Shown here one piece after another: positions 44,913-54,794 of a stretch of DNA of 64,000 nucleotides. The DNA lies in contig NZ_OY762934.1 in assembly GCF_963667045.1 (NCBI RefSeq), forward strand, positions 4,842,501-4,906,500, in the 5' to 3' direction. Position 1 is the stretch's first letter; every line of letters begins with the position of its first letter. The notes under the pieces are model-generated. The model made no database searches. It saw only the letters and a list, made by a program, of their open reading frames with translations, and was not told where the DNA came from. Made by a program: the position numbers and the translations under genes. Source of the DNA: an uncultured Cohaesibacter sp. (GTDB lineage Bacteria; Pseudomonadota; Alphaproteobacteria; Rhizobiales; Cohaesibacteraceae).

Positions 44913-45620
44913 TCAACATCCTGCTTGTTTTCTCAGGCCCCGGCCTTCATCGAGCCGGTGCCGGTCTGTTTCGACCATTGCGACCAATGCTGCGGATGCC
45001 GAGGCATAGAAGCCGTTTTGATCATATGCCTTGCAGCGCTCGGCAAAGACCGGGAGCCACGGCATCAGGTGGGTGTCGATGAATGTAATCTGCTGCTCCG
45101 GAGAGGCGGTCTCCACCAACAGGGCCATCACATTGAGCTGAATGCTGATGTGATCGGCCGGTTCGGGAAACTCGTCCGGCAGTTGCATGCCCATTGTGCG
45201 CAGGACGACATTCATTCGGCCCGTTGCGTCGCCATAAAGCCGTCCGCTTTCGCCTTCGTAGGCCGATTGATAGGGAGGGGCGGTGCGTCGTCCTCCTGCT
45301 CCCAGAAACAGTCTTGAAAAGTCACCACTCAGAGCCTTTATTGTTTCAGCGGATGTCTCGCCGGGAACAATGAAGCGACGGAGCTCCTCGAAGAGGCCCT
45401 CATCGGTCGCCATCAAGAGGTCGAGGAAGGCTTGCCCTTCTTCGGTTTCGTAGGCGGCAATCATGTCCAAAGACAGCTCACGGGCGAACAGGCTTCCCAG
45501 CCAGCGATAGATGATGGCGCGATGGGCGTCTGCTTCTTCATTGCTCCCCGCCAATTTCTCGGCGGGGCTGTGCGTTTCCACCATGTCCTGAGCGACATTA
45601 GGGGAGAGTGGCTTATTCAT
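44913..45620 (-). CDS. torD: TorD-type chaperone
   Basis: TorD binds the Tat signal of TorA and helps insert the cofactor before export. The 235-residue protein is all-helical and has TorD-family segments: IYRWLGSLFARELS near residue 35, and the conserved EPADHISIQLNVMALLVET near residue 155. The start overlaps the end of torC by 8 bases. The order torC-torD-torA is unlike E. coli (torCAD), but it fits Rhodobacter. Confidence 0.9.
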   Translation of the reverse strand: MNKPLSPNVAQDMVETHSPAEKLAGSNEEADAHRAIIYRWLGSLFARELSLDMIAAYETEEGQAFLDLLMATDEGLFEELRRFIVPGETSAETIKALSGDFSRLFLGAGGRRTAPPYQSAYEGESGRLYGDATGRMNVVLRTMGMQLPDEFPEPADHISIQLNVMALLVETASPEQQITFIDTHLMPWLPVFAERCKAYDQNGFYASASAALVAMVETDRHRLDEGRGLRKQAGC

Positions 45621-46797
45621 GCTTGCCCGCCCCGCCCGTATCCTTGGCGTTCAACTGGAGGTACTTCTGCAGGAAGCGGTATTGCTCGGCGTCGATCGAG
45701 ACGAAGCGCTTCATGGACTTCAGAACGCCGATCCACTGGTTCGACAGATAGTGTCCTGGATCCGGGCGCGAGTGGCAGGTTGCGCAGGAGGCACTATAGA
45801 GTTCCTCGGCGTATTTCCAGAGCTTGTCTTCGTCACTGACGAGGTCGCTTTGAGTGACCCAACCTTCGATCTGCATCTTGTGCCATACCAGTTCGGTATC
45901 AGGATCAGTTTCCGATGACAGGCGTTTAATGGCATCCGTACTGCCCTTGGAGAGGGTTGCCTCGAAAATGCGCTGGCCTCTCATCGCATAAACCACCCGG
46001 TCAACCCCATCCTGCTGCCAGCCTTCAAGACGCACCTTGAGAAGGTCTCCGGAGCGTTCGAGAACCGAGACTTCAGTGGCTGCGAGCAGTTTGCCTGCTT
46101 CCTTGCTATCATTCGCAGCGGCATCCTTATCGAGGAAGAAGGATTTGGTTTGAACGGTGATCAGCTTGTCCGCGTCCTTGGCCTGAGTGCCAGAAAGCGA
46201 GGTGAGTTCTTTGAAGAGTTTCTTGTAGCCGGATGAGAGGTCCGGCATTTTGTGAGCGATGCCCTTGTGACACGAGATACAGGTGTCGCCGTTTTCCTTT
46301 GCCTGCATCATCTGCTTTGAGGCATCGGGGTGCTGCTTTTCGAAGTTCATGGCATCGAATGAATGGCAATTGCGGCATTCACGGCTGTCGTTTGCTTCCA
46401 TTTCCGCCCAGACCGACTGAGCAAGCTCAAGCCTGTGGTTTTCAAACTTCTCCATCGTGTCGATGGTGCCCATCATGTGATGGTAAAGCTCTTTCGAGGC
46501 CACGATCTTGCGGCGGATTTTATGATACCAGTCTTTGGGGACGTGGCAGTCCGAGCAGATGGCGCGGACACCCGACGGGTTCGAATAATGAACGGACTTC
46601 TTATATTCAGGATAGACAGTACTCTCCATCTCGTGACAGGACGTACAGAATTCTATGCTGTTGGACGATTCCATGGCCCAGTGGAACCCGCCCCAGAAAA
46701 TGATGCCTGTGCCGAATGCACCGATCAATAGAATTGCTATCGGAATTGCAGCCTGCTTGCTCCACAATGCGCGCCACAATGCTCGCAACAGTTTCAT
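45613..46797 (-). CDS. torC: Pentahaem c-type cytochrome, quinol-to-TorA electron carrier
   Basis: The 394-residue protein belongs to the NapC/NirT-TorC group. One membrane helix (AIPIAILLIGAFGTGIIFWGG) anchors it. Five CxxCH motifs are seen: CTSCH, CSDCH, CRNCH, CISCH and CATCH. The first four belong to the NapC-like domain and the fifth to the C-terminal domain that contacts TorA. The ATG at 46797 follows GGGAG. It is the promoter-proximal gene of the operon. Confidence 0.95.
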   Translation of the reverse strand: MKLLRALWRALWSKQAAIPIAILLIGAFGTGIIFWGGFHWAMESSNSIEFCTSCHEMESTVYPEYKKSVHYSNPSGVRAICSDCHVPKDWYHKIRRKIVASKELYHHMMGTIDTMEKFENHRLELAQSVWAEMEANDSRECRNCHSFDAMNFEKQHPDASKQMMQAKENGDTCISCHKGIAHKMPDLSSGYKKLFKELTSLSGTQAKDADKLITVQTKSFFLDKDAAANDSKEAGKLLAATEVSVLERSGDLLKVRLEGWQQDGVDRVVYAMRGQRIFEATLSKGSTDAIKRLSSETDPDTELVWHKMQIEGWVTQSDLVSDEDKLWKYAEELYSASCATCHSRPDPGHYLSNQWIGVLKSMKRFVSIDAEQYRFLQKYLQLNAKDTGGAGKHE

Positions 46798-46879
46798 CAA
46801 CGATCTCCCTTGCTTATGCGTAGAATCCCGGAGAGTCCGGTCTCGAATCCCCTTTTCTTACAGAGATTTAATCTTGCGG

Positions 46880-46931
46880 TGTTAATAAGGTTCGCTGCGA
46901 GTGTGTATGGGATGTAAAATCATGTTAACAG
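46880..46931. promoter_or_regulatory. Candidate TorR/DorR sites between torC and torR
   Basis: TGTTAATAAG (46880-46889) and, on the minus strand, CTGTTAACAT (46922-46931) resemble the TorR box CTGTTCATAT, with two or three differences. Both lie in the 164-base divergent intergenic region. The match is loose and needs a test. Confidence 0.35.
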
Positions 46932-46961
46932 AATGTAATATTTCGACCGGGAGAACCCTAT

Positions 46962-47675
46962 ATGTCTGAAAGAGCACACATTCTGATCGTCGAGGATGAG
47001 CTGACCAACCGCACGATGCTCGCGGGTTATTTCGAAGCCGAAGGTTATCTCATCACCGAGGCGGAGACCGGAGCAGAGATGCGGCGGGCATTTGCTGCTG
47101 GAAATATCGATCTGATCATGCTCGACATTCATCTGCCCGACGAGGACGGGCTGACCCTGCTCAAAGACGTGCGACGCTATTCCGATGTCGGCGTCATCAT
47201 GGTGACGGGAAAATCGGATGATATAGATCGCATCGTTGCTCTCGAGATGGAGGCGGATGACTATGTGACCAAGCCCTTCAATCCCCGAGAATTGCTGGCG
47301 CGAGCCAAGAATGTCATCCGGCGGGTGAAAGCTGCGCGTCACAACAACACGCAGAATCGTGTGGTCCGGTTCGCCAACTGGCGGCTCGATCTGGATCAGC
47401 GTCTGCTTATCGACCGGAACGACGAGCCGGTACACCTGACGCGCGGCGAATTCGAAATGCTGTCGGCCCTGACCTCGCACAAGGGGCAGGTGCTTACCCG
47501 GGACATCCTTCTTGATCATCTCGACAACAGGCAATTTGATACCAGTGATCGTACAGTCGACGTGCTGGTCGCCCGGCTGCGCAAGAAGATCGAGGACGAC
47601 CCGAAAAAGCCGTCGCTGATCGTCACGGTGCATGGAGTCGGCTATGTCTTTACCGGAGGGGGGCGGGCAGTCTGA
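46962..47675 (+). CDS. torR: Response regulator of the Tor/Dor system
   Basis: The 237-residue OmpR-type regulator has a receiver domain with the acidic pair in ILIVEDELTN, the phosphorylated Asp in IMLDIHLPDEDG and Lys in YVTKPFNPRE. A winged-helix domain occupies about residues 135-230 (LTRGEFEMLSAL, DRTVDVLVARLRKKIEDD, TVHGVGYVF). It should activate torCDA in anaerobic growth on TMAO. The gene is divergent from torC and convergent with torS (12 bases apart). Confidence 0.93.
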   Translation: MSERAHILIVEDELTNRTMLAGYFEAEGYLITEAETGAEMRRAFAAGNIDLIMLDIHLPDEDGLTLLKDVRRYSDVGVIMVTGKSDDIDRIVALEMEADDYVTKPFNPRELLARAKNVIRRVKAARHNNTQNRVVRFANWRLDLDQRLLIDRNDEPVHLTRGEFEMLSALTSHKGQVLTRDILLDHLDNRQFDTSDRTVDVLVARLRKKIEDDPKKPSLIVTVHGVGYVFTGGGRAV

Positions 47676-47687
47676 TCCAGTGACCGG

Positions 47688-50123
47688 TCACGCCGTTTCG
47701 ATCATGGTTTGCCAGCAGTCCAGCAGTTTCTGCGATGCGTCCTCGCCAACGTGACAGATTTTTTGTGCAAGGAACTGGGCTTTATCCTCGTTGCGATGCT
47801 CCGAAGCCTTTTCCAGATCAAAAGCCAGATCGGCGAGATAGGACAGGCCAACATTGCCGCAAGCCCCCTTCAGCGAATGCGCTGCATGTCTCAGCTCATC
47901 AAAATTGTCTTTGCCCGTCGCAATGCGGATCTTGTCGATCAGATGGGAGGACGAGGTCAGATAGGCGTCGATGATACGTTGGGTCCGGTCCTTTCCAAGC
48001 GCCTTCAAGTGCTGTCGAAGCTGTGCTTCGTCGATGATGTCGGGCGGAACCGCCGGGGCTTCTTCCTCCATTGTATCTGGCGCCTCGGGTTTGGGGCCTG
48101 ACTGCAACCCGGCCGCCATGCAGTCCCCGATGGCAAGGGCGAGATCATCAGGAGTGAAGGGCTTACTCAGGAAGCCATCGGCACCATAGGTGAAAGCCCG
48201 GTCGACTTCGTCCTTGGTGATGCAGGCGCTGTGAATGATGACGGGAAGATTGGCGCGGGACGGATCGGGATGGGCGCGCAGCTGACTGAGGGCTTCAAGG
48301 CCGGTGAGGACGGGCATCCGGTCATCCATCAAGACCAGATCAAAGGATTGCCTGTCGAGGATCTCAAGCGCCTCTCTCCCGTTGGTCACGCTGGTGCATT
48401 TGTGCGACAGATTCTCGAGATAGCCTTCGGTAACCATGCGGTTGACCGGGTTATCCTCAGCAAGAAGGATCCTGAGCCCGGAGAGCGCTGTTCCGTCGAT
48501 GAGTTTCGGCTTATCTGAAGCGTCAGCAGCAAGGACGGGATTGTAGGGCACCGCAAACCAGAACAGGCTGCCTCCCTCGGGGCGAGCCTCGCAGTCGATG
48601 GTGCCACCCAGTGACGCCGTCAGTTTCCTGCAGATCGCAAGACCCAGACCGGTTCCTCCGAAGAGGAACTTGTTGCGGGTGGTTCCTACCTGTGTAAAAG
48701 GCTCGAACAGGCGCGCCTTGTCCGTTTCTCCAATTCCGATCCCCGTATCGCGAACCTCGAAGCGGACGGCATTGCCCCGCTTTGCACCGGTTGCGTCCAG
48801 AATTTCCTCGTGCCGGATGCGCACTTCCACACGTCCCTGCTCAGTGAATTTGACCGCATTGCCAACGAGATTGAGCAGGATCTGGCAGATTTTCGTCGGA
48901 TCGGAGCGTAACGCATGCGGCAGCTGATCATCAATTTCGACGGAAAAGTCGAGGGACTTGTTGATCACCGTAGCGTCGACCGCATCAGTCACCCGTTTGA
49001 CAATCGAAGACAACTCGAAGTCCATGACCTCGACTTCCAGCACACCAGCTTCGATCTTGCGATAGTCGAGAATGTCATTGATCACCGAACGCAGCACTTC
49101 GCTCGAGCTTCGGATGCCGTTGATGTAATTCTTTTGGCGCTCCGATGTTTCTGTATCGGCAAGAAGCCTTGCAAGGCCAAGAATGCCATTGAGCGGTGTC
49201 CGGATTTCATGGCTCATCGTGGCGAGAAAATCCGATTTGGCACGATTGGCTTCCTCGGCGGCTTCTCGTGCACGCTTGTGCTCGCTGATGTCATTGAAGA
49301 GCATCACGGTGCCCAGAAACTTCTCGCTGATGTCGAGCATGTCCTGAACGCGCACGTCGAAATGCCGCGCGCCTTCGTTGGTCTGAAGCACGCTCTGGAA
49401 ATTTGCCTTGGTTTTCGCAAGTGGGATCAGGCTGTCCAGCTGGCTTTCCAGTCTGATGCTCTGCTCCGTGGAATAGTAGATCGCCCCCGGTTCACTCCAG
49501 CCAACGAACAAGGTCTGGGCAGCGAGATTCATGTTCTGGATCTTGTAACTGGAATCGAGAAGGACCACCGGATCATTGAGGCTTTCAAAAATAGTTAGAT
49601 ACTTGTTCTTCTCATTGGTGATCTGGCGATTCTCATTCTGGATTTCGAGGAGCTTGGCGTCTTCGGGGACGCTGCGCCATTCCGAGCAGAAGCCGACTTC
49701 AACGAGATCGAAAAAGCGATCGACAAACAGGCGCGCCTTCTTGCGGTCATTGAGACTGTCGCCCATCTCGTCAACGAGATCCGCATAACTCTGATGATAG
49801 TATTTCGTCAGACCAAGAAACTGCGCAAGGGTGATGCCGCGGGCGCGGTGATGCCGCGCCTGTTCGATGCCGAAGGCGGTAATCGGATGGCGATTGAAAT
49901 CGTCACCTGCGATGATTTCGGGCGGCTCTTCATAGAGTTCAATAGCGGCGATCATGGGCCCGCTCAAGCCGCATATGGAAGCCCGCCAGGCCTCCTTGAG
50001 GGTCGAGGTATATTCGGTATAGCGGTAGGTTTTGGCATAGTCGACGACACGCGTTATCAACCAGTCTTCGTGCTCTTCAATCAGGCGTTTCAAGCTTTGC
50101 ATTGCAGGGATCCGTTCGGTCAT
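47688..50123 (-). CDS. torS: Hybrid sensor kinase of the Tor/Dor system, apparently cytoplasmic
   Basis: The 811-residue protein has domains in the order: helical N-terminal sensor region (about 1-165, RsbRD_N-like); coiled-coil; PAS domain (about 170-290); HisKA with the His in [15 protein letters not shown] (about 305); HATPase with NLVGNAVKF and GTGLGLAI; receiver domain ([13 protein letters not shown], phosphorylated Asp in VLMDDRMP); HPt domain ([14 protein letters not shown]). No membrane segment is visible, unlike E. coli TorS, and no torT gene is near. The start is uncertain; a TTG at 50171 is in frame. Confidence 0.88.
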   Translation of the reverse strand: MTERIPAMQSLKRLIEEHEDWLITRVVDYAKTYRYTEYTSTLKEAWRASICGLSGPMIAAIELYEEPPEIIAGDDFNRHPITAFGIEQARHHRARGITLAQFLGLTKYYHQSYADLVDEMGDSLNDRKKARLFVDRFFDLVEVGFCSEWRSVPEDAKLLEIQNENRQITNEKNKYLTIFESLNDPVVLLDSSYKIQNMNLAAQTLFVGWSEPGAIYYSTEQSIRLESQLDSLIPLAKTKANFQSVLQTNEGARHFDVRVQDMLDISEKFLGTVMLFNDISEHKRAREAAEEANRAKSDFLATMSHEIRTPLNGILGLARLLADTETSERQKNYINGIRSSSEVLRSVINDILDYRKIEAGVLEVEVMDFELSSIVKRVTDAVDATVINKSLDFSVEIDDQLPHALRSDPTKICQILLNLVGNAVKFTEQGRVEVRIRHEEILDATGAKRGNAVRFEVRDTGIGIGETDKARLFEPFTQVGTTRNKFLFGGTGLGLAICRKLTASLGGTIDCEARPEGGSLFWFAVPYNPVLAADASDKPKLIDGTALSGLRILLAEDNPVNRMVTEGYLENLSHKCTSVTNGREALEILDRQSFDLVLMDDRMPVLTGLEALSQLRAHPDPSRANLPVIIHSACITKDEVDRAFTYGADGFLSKPFTPDDLALAIGDCMAAGLQSGPKPEAPDTMEEEAPAVPPDIIDEAQLRQHLKALGKDRTQRIIDAYLTSSSHLIDKIRIATGKDNFDELRHAAHSLKGACGNVGLSYLADLAFDLEKASEHRNEDKAQFLAQKICHVGEDASQKLLDCWQTMIETA

Positions 50124-50255
50124 GCCAGCATCCGCCCGGATTGCCAAATTGCCAAAATCCGGGGCAGTCAAGAGGCCTGATCAGCTGCTTCAACTTGCCA
50201 TGATCAGCCTCGACGACAGTATTGAGATACCTCACCTAGCGGTGAAATGCCACTG

Positions 50256-50348
50256 TCAGCGCAGTCGCCGTTCGATTTCAAGGGCATATTTCTGAATCCA
50301 GCGGTAGATCATTGAGCGATCCACGGGCCCGCCGCGTTCTGTCCTCAT
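50256..50348 (-). pseudogene. Fragment of an IS6-family transposase
   Basis: A 30-residue frame reads MRTERGGPVDRSMIYRWIQKYALEIERRLR. This matches the conserved ERG-V-D-S-IYRW stretch near the N-terminus of IS6/IS26-type transposases. The stop comes where the family continues with the DDE core. No terminal repeats were recognised around it. The remaining intergenic sequence to 50478 has nothing clear. Confidence 0.7.
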
Positions 50349-50478
50349 TCGCTATTGCATCATTGAGATCAAATTGCCTCCGGGCCCCCGGAGCGGTTCA
50401 TTTCAACTCCGCTGAAAGCGAACCCAAGGATTCCTGGGCTCGTTTCCAGCTGAGGTCTATGCTTTTCCTGTCGTGTGA

Positions 50479-51732
50479 TCAGGCGAACATGTAAGCGCCT
50501 ATATAGGAGCCCTTCTGCGGGGCGGGAGGGGCGAAAAAGATCGCTGATCCGATGTGTGATATATATTCGTTGAGGCGGTCCAGTGACCCCAGCCGGCTCT
50601 GAATTGCTTCGAAAATGGCTGGGTCATTCTGATAGCTGACAAAATGCAGCCCGGCATCCAGCATCCCGACCTGGTTGATACCGTCCGTATAATTGTAGGA
50701 ACGGCGCAACAGCTTGAGGCCTCCCATATTTTCATGGGCGGCAAGGCTCATATGCGACGTTTTCGGTATGACCGTGTCGCCACTTTTCTTCAGGGCTTCG
50801 AAATCGGGCTCGTCAAATTCATGTTCTCCGGAAAGAGGGGCGCCTGATACCTTGAAACGTCCAAACACGTCATTTTGGTCATCAACCCGGTCCGTGTCCC
50901 AGCTTTCGATAAACATGCGGATCTTGCGGGAGACCATATAGGAGCCGTTATGCTGCCATTCCGGGCCATCCTTGATCCAGACAAAACGCTCATAGTCTTC
51001 CTGTGTGGTGATGTTGCGCGTGCCGTCCCGGAAGCCGAGCAGATTGCGCGGGGTTGTCTGTCCCGGCCCTGCGGATGCCCGGCCAAAGCCCATGATTGCC
51101 CAACGGGTGGAGGCCACACCGGCTGCCTTGGCGATGCGCGCCAGAATGCGAACGGCATGATAGGTTACCTGCGGATCATCCGCACAGGCCTGCACGGCCA
51201 GATCGCCGCCGGAAAGCTCGGCCTTCAGGGCATCTCCAGGCAGATCATGGAGTGAGCGCATCAGGGGCGGCCTGTAGTCTTCAAGCCCTTTGACATCAGA
51301 GAAGACCTTCGGGCCGAGCCCGACTGTGACGGTGAGCGATGCCGGGCCCAGATCAAGGGCCTCGCCAGTCTCCAGAACCACAGCATTGTCGCGCTCCGGA
51401 TCCACAAGTCCAACCGGTTTGCCCGCCATCATCTGTGCGATGGCGGCGGACCATCGAGCGAGCAGGATCTGGATATCTCGCGGGTTCAGTGACGTCAGAT
51501 TGAACGCCATGAATTGGGAATAGCGCTGGGGAGCGGTTTGAATGCCTGCCTGAGGCCCTTGGCCATAAAAGGGGTAGGACTTGCTCAGGTCGATGTGGTC
51601 TTGAGGTGACTCTGCCGATGCTTGGGTCGCTTTGGCGACAACGGCTCCCAAGGAGGCGGTTGCTGCAACCCCGAGCAGATTGCGCCGCGACACCCCCGTG
51701 TTCGAGGTTGAAACTGGTTTCTTGTTCGTCAT
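50479..51732 (-). CDS. efeB: EfeB, Dyp-type haem peroxidase/deferrochelatase, Tat-exported
   Basis: The 417-residue protein has a Tat signal (SRRNLLGVAATASLGAVVAKA). The Dyp fold includes the GxxDG motif as GFRDGTRN near residue 235 and a conserved His-containing DDQNDVFGRFKVSGAPL segment downstream. EfeB acts with EfeO and EfeU in iron acquisition, either as a peroxidase oxidising Fe(II) or as a haem deferrochelatase. An AAGGA precedes the ATG at 51732. A stable hairpin lies between efeO and efeB. Confidence 0.93.
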   Translation of the reverse strand: MTNKKPVSTSNTGVSRRNLLGVAATASLGAVVAKATQASAESPQDHIDLSKSYPFYGQGPQAGIQTAPQRYSQFMAFNLTSLNPRDIQILLARWSAAIAQMMAGKPVGLVDPERDNAVVLETGEALDLGPASLTVTVGLGPKVFSDVKGLEDYRPPLMRSLHDLPGDALKAELSGGDLAVQACADDPQVTYHAVRILARIAKAAGVASTRWAIMGFGRASAGPGQTTPRNLLGFRDGTRNITTQEDYERFVWIKDGPEWQHNGSYMVSRKIRMFIESWDTDRVDDQNDVFGRFKVSGAPLSGEHEFDEPDFEALKKSGDTVIPKTSHMSLAAHENMGGLKLLRRSYNYTDGINQVGMLDAGLHFVSYQNDPAIFEAIQSRLGSLDRLNEYISHIGSAIFFAPPAPQKGSYIGAYMFA

Positions 51733-51775
51733 GGTCTGAGGTTCCTTCTGGGGCTGGTCTCGCAAGGCCCGAAAG

Positions 51776-51800
51776 AGGCTGCCGGACTTTCCGGCAGCCT
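51776..51800 (-). promoter_or_regulatory. Intercistronic hairpin between efeO and efeB
   Basis: AGGCTGCCGGA (51776-51786) pairs perfectly with TCCGGCAGCCT (51790-51800) around a 3-base loop. On the minus strand it is followed by CTTTCGGG, a poor T-run. It may lower readthrough into efeB or stabilise the efeUO message. Confidence 0.6.
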
Positions 51801-51811
51801 TGGGCGCGCAA

Positions 51812-53008
51812 TCAGTCAGCGGTTGCGACTTTTTCCGCGATACGGGAAAGAGGCTCTTGCAGGGACTGGATTGCCTGGCTCAGCTTGACGGTGTCTTCTG
51901 CCTTCAGCTCTTCGGAATAGAGCTTGTAGCCACCGGGAACAGAGGCATCCCGATATCCGTCCAGAAGGGTCCGGACCTTTTCAAATTCTGCGCTGACCCG
52001 CTCGGACAGATCGGCATCGATTTGTTCCATGCCTGGCTGCAGATAGGCAAAGGCCTGCTGGGCGCCTTCCACATTGCCCGCAAAATCGAGCATATCGAAG
52101 TGGCTGTAGGCTTCTTCTTCGCCGGTGATCTTGGTGTTCTGAACCTCTTCGAGCAGGTCTGCTGCACCATTGGCCAGATCTTCAGGCAGATACTCAAGGG
52201 TCGGAGACACGTCGTCGAGCAGCTTCACATTCTTGAGCAACTCGGCCGCATAGGCCCTAGTCTGATCCGTGATCTTGCCCGCCTCGAACAGGTCCCTTTC
52301 GATGGCGTGGTAACCGTGCCAGCCGACTTCGGGGTCGATATTGGAGGCACGCATATCGATCAGATAGTCAAGGTTGCCGTGATTGTCTGTTGCGTCAAAG
52401 CCGTCGAGCACGAAGCCGTCGACATCAGATTCAACGCGTTCATAGAATGGGCGCGCCAGCGGGTAGTCGTGTTTGGCTTTTTCAAGATCGCCAGCGTCGA
52501 TGTCGTTCTTGAGGCGGGAAACGGCAACAACCATGGCGTCGATCGTTTCATTGACATATTGGGCGTAGCCGTCGGTGCCTTCTTCAAGGATCTTGGAAAT
52601 TGTGCCAGAGGGCCGTGGGGCTGCCTCACCGGTTACGCTGAAGGCAACCTTGTCCTCTTTCGCGCCCGGGCAATAGATTTCATAAGTGCCGCCACCAAGG
52701 GTCACCGTGAAGGATACGGTCGGCAGGCCGGGGGCAAGATTTTCCTTCTCCCCGATGATGCGGTTGCCGTTAAGCAACTCGACCTCGGTGAGGGCCGTGG
52801 CTGTCTTGTTGGTAACCGAGAAGGTGACGGGACCTGCCTCGACGCTGGATTTGTCGAGCACGCAGGCGCCGCCATTGTCGTCTGTCAGGGTGATGGCAAC
52901 CTGTTCGACTTCTGCTGCGGCGAGCGGGCTTATCAAGCCGCCAAGGATCAGAAATGTGGATAGGGAGGTGGTGGCAAGAATGGTTTTGGATAGAGAATTA
53001 CGCTGCAT
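51812..53008 (-). CDS. efeO: EfeO, periplasmic iron-uptake protein
   Basis: The 398-residue protein has a signal peptide (TILATTSLSTFLILGGLISPLAAA). An N-terminal cupredoxin-like domain covers about residues 32-120, with CVLDKSS and EIYCPGAK as Cys-containing parts. The imelysin-like (M75) domain that follows holds the metal motif GWHGYHAIERD near residue 240. EfeO passes iron to the EfeU permease. An AAGGAC precedes the ATG at 53008, and the start overlaps the end of efeU by 11 bases. Confidence 0.95.
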   Translation of the reverse strand: MQRNSLSKTILATTSLSTFLILGGLISPLAAAEVEQVAITLTDDNGGACVLDKSSVEAGPVTFSVTNKTATALTEVELLNGNRIIGEKENLAPGLPTVSFTVTLGGGTYEIYCPGAKEDKVAFSVTGEAAPRPSGTISKILEEGTDGYAQYVNETIDAMVVAVSRLKNDIDAGDLEKAKHDYPLARPFYERVESDVDGFVLDGFDATDNHGNLDYLIDMRASNIDPEVGWHGYHAIERDLFEAGKITDQTRAYAAELLKNVKLLDDVSPTLEYLPEDLANGAADLLEEVQNTKITGEEEAYSHFDMLDFAGNVEGAQQAFAYLQPGMEQIDADLSERVSAEFEKVRTLLDGYRDASVPGGYKLYSEELKAEDTVKLSQAIQSLQEPLSRIAEKVATAD

Positions 53009-54638
53009 GATGATGTCCTTTTGCTGCAGTGTCGTCGGCGTCTTGGCCAATGTTGGAATGAAAACGCTCCGGAGCGAGGCGTCGGGCTTGAGCGAGATTC
53101 CGGGCGCCAAACAGCGCTAGAAAAACAGAAATGAAGGCTAGAATGGTGGGCAGAATACGGGCCCAGAACGTCCACTCATCCTGAGCGATCTTGAAATTGA
53201 CGAGAGCTGTCTGGACCCGCGAGATGTGGTCGTCGCTGACATGCCAACGCCCCAAAGGCAGAACCAGATCGGTTTTCAAATCCTGCGGTATCGAGCGCAC
53301 ACTCAGGGTTCTGGGGGATAGCAATCCACCATCGTTGAGGGTCATCGTCAGCGAATTTCGGCCAGAGGCATCGAACAGAATGCCATTGGTTGTCCAGACG
53401 CTTGCCTGTAGCGCGTGCAACCACCTGACTTGATAGGGGCCGGGATAGCGCGTCGGATTGAGGCCTATCGGCTTGCGGCCTCCTGATAATTTGACGATCT
53501 CAGAATAGGTCAACTCTTCAGGCAAACCGGAGGGCTCGCTTTTGCTGTTGATGTCCCACAACCGGGAAGGCAGCCCGTCATGCTCACCTTGGGTGGCCTC
53601 AGACTGGGGGAGGGGCAGAGACAGAGTCAGCGTGCCGATGTTGTCGGGTCGAGCCAGAACCAATGCGCCCTGATCCGATAGACTGGCGCTGGCGACATCG
53701 GCCTTGCGCACCATCACCCTTGCTGCGGTGTTCGGGAAACGGATCGAAGGGGTTGGCGAGAGAAGGAAAAGAAATGCGGAAACAGTAAGGCAAAGCAGAG
53801 CAACACCAATCTTGATCCTGCCAGAACCAGAAAGGCCCGGTCTATGGGATTGCGGCCAATAGATGAGGAGCGCAACAGGTAGCAGATAGAGACACCAGCC
53901 AAGTCCCTCGATCAGTCTGGGATCAGGAGGGATGCCCAGCATTCCCGTTATCAGTGCCGAGCGCATGGTTCCGGCTGCTACCAGCCACGACAGATCGAGT
54001 ATCTGTTGTTGGCCTGCATTGAGCCAGCCAGCTTCATGAGCCGTTCGCAAAGTAGAAACACAGAGGCCAGCGGCCACCAGAATAAGAAAGGCACCTGTTA
54101 TCCGGAAAAATCGGGAGAGATTGATTTTTACCCCGCCGATATAGATGCCCCAACCAATCACGACTGACAGCAACAGCCCCAGGGTCGCGCCAACAGCGGC
54201 CCAAGCCGCCGATTGCGCCACGGAAAAGGTTGCCAGAAGAAATACGCTGGTTTCAAAGCCTTCTTTGAGGACGGCGAGAAAGGCCATGCTGGCCAGTGCG
54301 TAGGAGCCCGGTTTTGAAATGGTCACGGCAGCCCTTGCTTCAAGCTCGCCTCTCATAGCGCCGCCGTGGCTGTTCATCCACGCGATCATGCCAGTCACGA
54401 AGAAGATTGCGACCACGCCAATCAGCGTTTCCAGCGTCTCCTGCTGGGCTTGGGGCAGGGCCTTTTCGACCATGTGCAGGCCAATGCCGACCATAAGGGA
54501 AATCAAGATAGCCAACAGGACGCCAATCCACATCGGACGCATGCTTTGATGATTTCGATCGAGGAAAGCCGCGATGATGCCAACGATAAGAGAGGCTTCC
54601 AACCCTTCACGCAGGCCAATGACGAGTGTAGCCAGCAT
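52998..54638 (-). CDS. efeU: EfeU iron permease with long C-terminal extension
   Basis: EfeU is an FTR1-family permease for ferrous/ferric iron. Residues 1-280 form the usual seven-helix permease with REGLE at 10-14 and the second motif KEGFE at 125-129. The protein continues to 546 residues, nearly twice the E. coli length. The extension has one helix at about residues 285-305, a polar, beta-rich region of about 200 residues that should be periplasmic, and a final helix (ARILPTILAFISVFLALFGA). The ATG at 54638 follows AAAGGACAC. Confidence 0.93.
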   Translation of the reverse strand: MLATLVIGLREGLEASLIVGIIAAFLDRNHQSMRPMWIGVLLAILISLMVGIGLHMVEKALPQAQQETLETLIGVVAIFFVTGMIAWMNSHGGAMRGELEARAAVTISKPGSYALASMAFLAVLKEGFETSVFLLATFSVAQSAAWAAVGATLGLLLSVVIGWGIYIGGVKINLSRFFRITGAFLILVAAGLCVSTLRTAHEAGWLNAGQQQILDLSWLVAAGTMRSALITGMLGIPPDPRLIEGLGWCLYLLPVALLIYWPQSHRPGLSGSGRIKIGVALLCLTVSAFLFLLSPTPSIRFPNTAARVMVRKADVASASLSDQGALVLARPDNIGTLTLSLPLPQSEATQGEHDGLPSRLWDINSKSEPSGLPEELTYSEIVKLSGGRKPIGLNPTRYPGPYQVRWLHALQASVWTTNGILFDASGRNSLTMTLNDGGLLSPRTLSVRSIPQDLKTDLVLPLGRWHVSDDHISRVQTALVNFKIAQDEWTFWARILPTILAFISVFLALFGARNLAQARRLAPERFHSNIGQDADDTAAKGHHHAA

Positions 54639-54794
54639 TTTGTGTCCTTTGTGACCAGACAAGTGGCTGACAGAAAGCGCAGCTCACCTGATCAGCGGTT
54701 GTCACGCCAACCAACAGGACAAAGCCTCTCTGTTCCGCCTTCCGGGAAGGGAGGCAGTTGGGCAGGATCTGATCGTGTTGTTGGTTGTAAGTTA

